DNA of 64,000 bases, taken from assembly GCA_009773515.1 (NCBI GenBank), contig WSXX01000007.1, positions 62,001 through 126,000 on the forward strand, given 5' to 3'. This document shows positions 61,167 through 64,000 of the stretch, piece by piece; positions within the stretch are counted from its first letter, which is position 1; every line of letters begins with the position of its first letter. The DNA comes from Bacteroidota bacterium (GTDB taxonomy: Bacteria; Bacteroidota; Bacteroidia; Bacteroidales; Lentimicrobiaceae). Made by a program: the position numbers and the translations under genes. The notes below the pieces were generated by a model that was given only the letters and a program-made list of their open reading frames with translations, searched no databases and was not told where the DNA came from.

Positions 61167-62506
61167 AGTTCATGCCTAAATCCATAAAGTTTTTGTTTTG
61201 TCTTGTTTTTGTTTCATGCATAACACCATACGTGAAAGCAGAAAAATTGAAAGCTGAAAACTACGAAAGCCTTACTTTCAGGCTTTACAGTGAGCAGAAA
61301 TGGGATAGCCTTTTGCTGATTGGCGAAAGAGCAATTGCTGAGGGCTATGACTATTTTTATATCAGAGCCAGGGTTGGAATAGCGGCTTTTGAACTGCAAA
61401 AGTTCATCCGGGCTTCAAACCACTTCGAAGCAGCACTTGAGTTTAACAATAATGATGAATTTATTTCCGGTGCACTTTACCATGCTTATTTATACAGTGG
61501 GCGGGTGGATGAGGCACGGATTTTTCTGAGCACATTGCCGGCCTCTCTCGCTCAAACAATAAACAGCAGATCCGGCAAACCATTGATATACATGGAAACC
61601 GGCCCCGCAATCTCTGATCATGTGAAGCAGTTCGAAATATCGAGGCAAACCGGAAACGGACTCTATTCAGAAGCTTACCTGAACAAAAATTCTTATTATT
61701 TCCTGGCAGGAGCAGTAATTCCGGTTGGTTACAAATTTTCGGTAAATGCAGCTTTTTCTGCAATGAATTTTAACAAAGAACGAAGGGTTGATATTACATT
61801 TTTTGACTCACTTAGAGGGGATTATTCTGTTTCACAAGTCGAAGCTTACCTCTCTCCATCATTCCTCACGGGAAAAGGAAAATTCAGAATAAGCCCTGCT
61901 TTCAGACTGGCCAATGTTAGAATGGATAATCCCTTGAACAGCGATGATTCAATTGTTCAAAAAATGATCGGCTCACCGGGAACGACATCCTATAATGATA
62001 TTGGCTTTGGCGGAGAAATCAGTTATCTGGCACCATTTTGGGTAGCTACCGCTGGCTTATGGTCGCTCCAGATTGATAATAATGAATATACTCAGGCTAC
62101 TGCCTCTTTGTTTGTCAGGCCACTTGGAAACCTCAACCTTTACACATATTCAGCAGTTACGTTAAAAAAAACGCAAGGCTCTAAACAATTCATTGTCAGC
62201 CAGCTTGTTGGCGGAAAATTATTTGGAAATTTATGGGGCGAAACTTTTTTAACAATAGGTGACTTTTCCGGTACCGGCGAAAACAACCTGCAGGTGTTTT
62301 ACAACTCCTTCGATAAGCTGAAAAGCAGATATGGCGCCCGTTTGATCCTCAATGTTAACGATTACCTGAAATTCAGTATAAGAGGTCAGGTATTTGTCAG
62401 GGAGGGTACAGAACTATTTTTTACCGAAACCGGCAAATCCGGAATTTATTCTTACAATTACCAAACACTTAGTATCACAGGAGGAATATCATGGAATCTT
62501 CAATAA
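61163..62506 (+). CDS. TPR plus outer-membrane beta-barrel protein (YaiO-like architecture)
   Basis: The 447-residue protein has a signal peptide (about residues 1-26). A helical TPR-like part (about 30-130) follows, with YIRARVGIAAFELQKFIRASNHFEAALEFNN. A C-terminal region (about 160-447) of alternating aromatic amphipathic strands ends SITGGISWNLQ, as in outer-membrane barrels. It overlaps the preceding gene by 4 bases and the next by 16, so the three are translationally coupled. YaiO-like outer-membrane proteins share this architecture. Function is unknown. Confidence 0.78.
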   Translation: MKFMPKSIKFLFCLVFVSCITPYVKAEKLKAENYESLTFRLYSEQKWDSLLLIGERAIAEGYDYFYIRARVGIAAFELQKFIRASNHFEAALEFNNNDEFISGALYHAYLYSGRVDEARIFLSTLPASLAQTINSRSGKPLIYMETGPAISDHVKQFEISRQTGNGLYSEAYLNKNSYYFLAGAVIPVGYKFSVNAAFSAMNFNKERRVDITFFDSLRGDYSVSQVEAYLSPSFLTGKGKFRISPAFRLANVRMDNPLNSDDSIVQKMIGSPGTTSYNDIGFGGEISYLAPFWVATAGLWSLQIDNNEYTQATASLFVRPLGNLNLYTYSAVTLKKTQGSKQFIVSQLVGGKLFGNLWGETFLTIGDFSGTGENNLQVFYNSFDKLKSRYGARLILNVNDYLKFSIRGQVFVREGTELFFTETGKSGIYSYNYQTLSITGGISWNLQ

Positions 62507-63120
62507 GAAAAATTGCAATAATCGTGATCTGTCTGATCACCGTGTCAGCAACTGATTTGTTTGCTCAGGAAAAGGTCTCAATGGAAGAAGTTTTTAAAAA
62601 TAGCTACACCTACGAGAATAATGCAGAGTATTCAAAAGCAATTGAAGTCCTTAAAAAAGTGTACGATGAGTCTTCCTATGAAATTAACCTACGGCTGGGA
62701 TGGTTAAGTTATCAGTCGGGGCAATTCACCGATGCAATAGCTTTCTACAACAAATGCATAATTCTTATGCCTTTGTCTGTTGAAGCACGACTTGGGTTTG
62801 TGTTACCGGCAGCTGCAGTTGGAAACTGGAATCAGGTAATTACCCGATACAATGAAGTACTGAAAATTGATCCCAATAATTATACGGTAAATTATCGCAT
62901 GGGGATGATTTATTATGGCAGGCAGGACTATCAGACTTCCTATAAATTCTTTGAGAGAATTGCCAATCTTTATCCTTTTGATTACGATGCCTTGCTTATG
63001 TTTGGATGGACCAATTACCGCATGGGTAAATTACGTGAAGCAAAAGTCCTTTTCGGGAAAGCACTGATGAATAAACCCGGTGATTCATCGGCGAAAGAAG
63101 GTTATGATCTTATAAAATAA
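62491..63120 (+). CDS. Secreted TPR protein
   Basis: The 209-residue protein has a signal peptide (about residues 1-25, ending DLFAQ) followed by about five TPR repeats, for example NAEYSKAIEVLKKVYDES, SGQFTDAIAFYNKCIILMP, VITRYNEVLKIDPNNYTV and MGKLREAKVLFGKALMNKPG. It is probably periplasmic or outer-membrane associated and acts as a protein-binding scaffold. It overlaps the previous gene by 16 bases and ends the ECF operon. Confidence 0.88.
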   Translation: MESSIRKIAIIVICLITVSATDLFAQEKVSMEEVFKNSYTYENNAEYSKAIEVLKKVYDESSYEINLRLGWLSYQSGQFTDAIAFYNKCIILMPLSVEARLGFVLPAAAVGNWNQVITRYNEVLKIDPNNYTVNYRMGMIYYGRQDYQTSYKFFERIANLYPFDYDALLMFGWTNYRMGKLREAKVLFGKALMNKPGDSSAKEGYDLIK

Positions 63121-63151
63121 GACATCTTTCTGAGGGGCAGCTGCTTCATAG

Positions 63152-63754
63152 TCATTCTCTTACGAATGGCACAAACCTCACGGGCAGCAGATTTTTCTTT
63201 ACAATTTTCCCCTTTTCTTTGGTTGCCAATACCAATGTTTGCACACTGCCTGGTTTTCCGAGCGGTATAACCATTTGCCCACCCTCTTTCAACTGTGCGA
63301 ATAAGGGTGGCGGAATCTCTGCTGCTGCTGCCGTTACAACAATGGCATCAAAAGGCCCGTGCTCAGGCCAGCCTGCAAACCCATCACCGATTTTTACAAA
63401 AATGTTTTTATACCCAAGTTTTTTGAGAAGTGCTGTTGATTGTTTACCCAAAGGCTCTACTATCTCAATAGTGAATACGCTGTCAACAATTTCAGCAAGC
63501 ACTGCGGCCTGGTAACCCGAACCGGTGCCTATTTCAAGCACTTTCATGCCTTTAGCCGGACGTATGGCAGCAGTCATATAAGCAACCATATACGGCTGGG
63601 ATATGGTCTGCTCAAAGCCGATAGGCAAAGGCATATCCCAGTAAGCCTGCGATTTCAGATTTTCCGGAACAAACAAATGACGGGGAACCTTTCGCATTGC
63701 TTTCAGGGTTGCCGCATCTTTGATGCCCTCATCGGCAATCTGTGTCTTTACCAT
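63152..63754 (-). CDS. pcm: Protein-L-isoaspartate O-methyltransferase (N-terminally truncated by a stop codon)
   Basis: Pcm methylates L-isoaspartyl residues so that damaged proteins can be repaired. The 200-residue frame shows MRKVPRHLFVPE, LPIGFEQTISQPYMVAYM, the SAM-binding VLEIGTGSGYQAAVLAEI, FDAIVVTAAAAEIPPPLFAQLKEGG and QMVIPLG, so the enzyme is complete from the family's core. Upstream in the same frame there is a signal-peptide-like segment (63776-63886) separated by a single TAG. The ATG at 63754 is the first methionine after that stop and lies within family-conserved sequence (ARENMVKTQI), so it is probably not the ancestral start. As it stands the product would be cytoplasmic instead of exported. 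Confidence 0.9.
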   Translation of the reverse strand: MVKTQIADEGIKDAATLKAMRKVPRHLFVPENLKSQAYWDMPLPIGFEQTISQPYMVAYMTAAIRPAKGMKVLEIGTGSGYQAAVLAEIVDSVFTIEIVEPLGKQSTALLKKLGYKNIFVKIGDGFAGWPEHGPFDAIVVTAAAAEIPPPLFAQLKEGGQMVIPLGKPGSVQTLVLATKEKGKIVKKNLLPVRFVPFVRE

Positions 63755-63772
63755 ATTCTCACGGGCAACAGC

Positions 63773-63886
63773 CTAAGAATCCTGTCCATAGAGTGGTGTC
63801 ATTTCAAAAAAGATTAGGAATAAAATGGCTAAGGTTAAAAAGCCTGCTGAAAAGTTTTTTAAACCAGGGCAGATATGTACTTTCAT
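63773..63886 (-). pseudogene. Severed signal peptide of pcm, ended by in-frame TAG
   Basis: From an ATG at 63886, 37 codons encode a typical signal sequence (hydrophobic FLTLAILFLIFF core, ending PLYGQDS) and then TAG at 63773-63775. Reading on past the stop gives AVARENMV, the usual sequence before the Pcm core, in the same frame. This is either a nonsense mutation or a sequencing error. Confidence 0.75.
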
Positions 63887-64000
63887 GGCCTAAAGATAGT
63901 AATTATCAGGCCATTATGCAAGTAATTTGAAGATGTGAATTTCTTTCCCGCCCTGTTTATGCCCTCCAATATTCTTCCGATTCAGGAATCATACCGTTCA

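Noticed and set aside
63957-64000. Possible C-terminal end of a minus-strand gene (NGMIPESEEYWRA then stop)
   Set aside because: Only 13 codons are inside the window, too few to support a call, although the frame is plausible.

Overview
The window comes from a member of the Bacteroidota, probably a Bacteroidales-like lineage. Four signs support this: promoters with the TAnnTTTG -7 box, secreted proteins with type IX secretion (T9SS) sorting domains of types A and B, a PorP/SprF-family partner beside a giant T9SS adhesin, and AT-rich intergenic DNA with short tandem repeats. The species cannot be named from the sequence alone.

Layout. 1-1.2 kb: an RlmI-type rRNA methyltransferase followed by tandem repeats. 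1.6-5.5 kb: an accessory island of four AT-rich, same-strand ORFs (a DUF559/Vsr-like endonuclease, a secreted protein, a membrane protein, a WG-repeat protein). Each is followed within a few bases by a copy of a ~290-340 bp repeat. Three of the units have 9-bp termini that are complementary within a unit but differ between units, the arrangement expected of integron-type gene cassettes. 5.7-10.1 kb: housekeeping genes (Hsp15-like S4 protein, Der, initiator tRNA, Era, NhaD-like antiporter). 10.1-17.3 kb: an (AG)18 microsatellite, then two T9SS cargo proteins, one a very large HEFGH metallopeptidase. 17.7-42.5 kb: a minus-strand pair, a 7,904-residue SprB-like giant surface protein and its PorP/SprF partner; the giant gene alone takes up 37% of the window.

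43.2-45.9 kb: aldo/keto reductase, deoC and a secreted thioredoxin-fold protein, each with its own good promoter. 45.9-49.6 kb: a compact minus-strand four-gene operon (GH19/peptidoglycan-binding hydrolase, membrane protein, secreted trypsin-like protease, second membrane protein). Its two membrane proteins are diverged paralogues that share a W-x-x-A-G-[FY]-x-P motif. 50.1-55.2 kb: GNAT-nitrilase fusion, small GNAT, zinc-ribbon protein, ROK kinase and a cold-shock-domain protein. 55.4-58.1 kb: a tight PqqD / ATP-grasp / PLP-decarboxylase operon, probably a small-molecule or peptide-modification pathway. 58.4-63.1 kb: an operon with an ECF sigma factor, a urea-transporter-M23 peptidase fusion, a TPR/beta-barrel protein and a TPR protein. 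63.1-63.9 kb: a protein-isoaspartate methyltransferase whose signal peptide is cut off by an in-frame TAG.

The best candidates for undescribed biology are the cassette array with cassette-specific complementary ends, the GH19/protease/paired-membrane-protein operon, the ECF/urea-transporter-M23 operon and the PqqD/ATP-grasp/decarboxylase operon.
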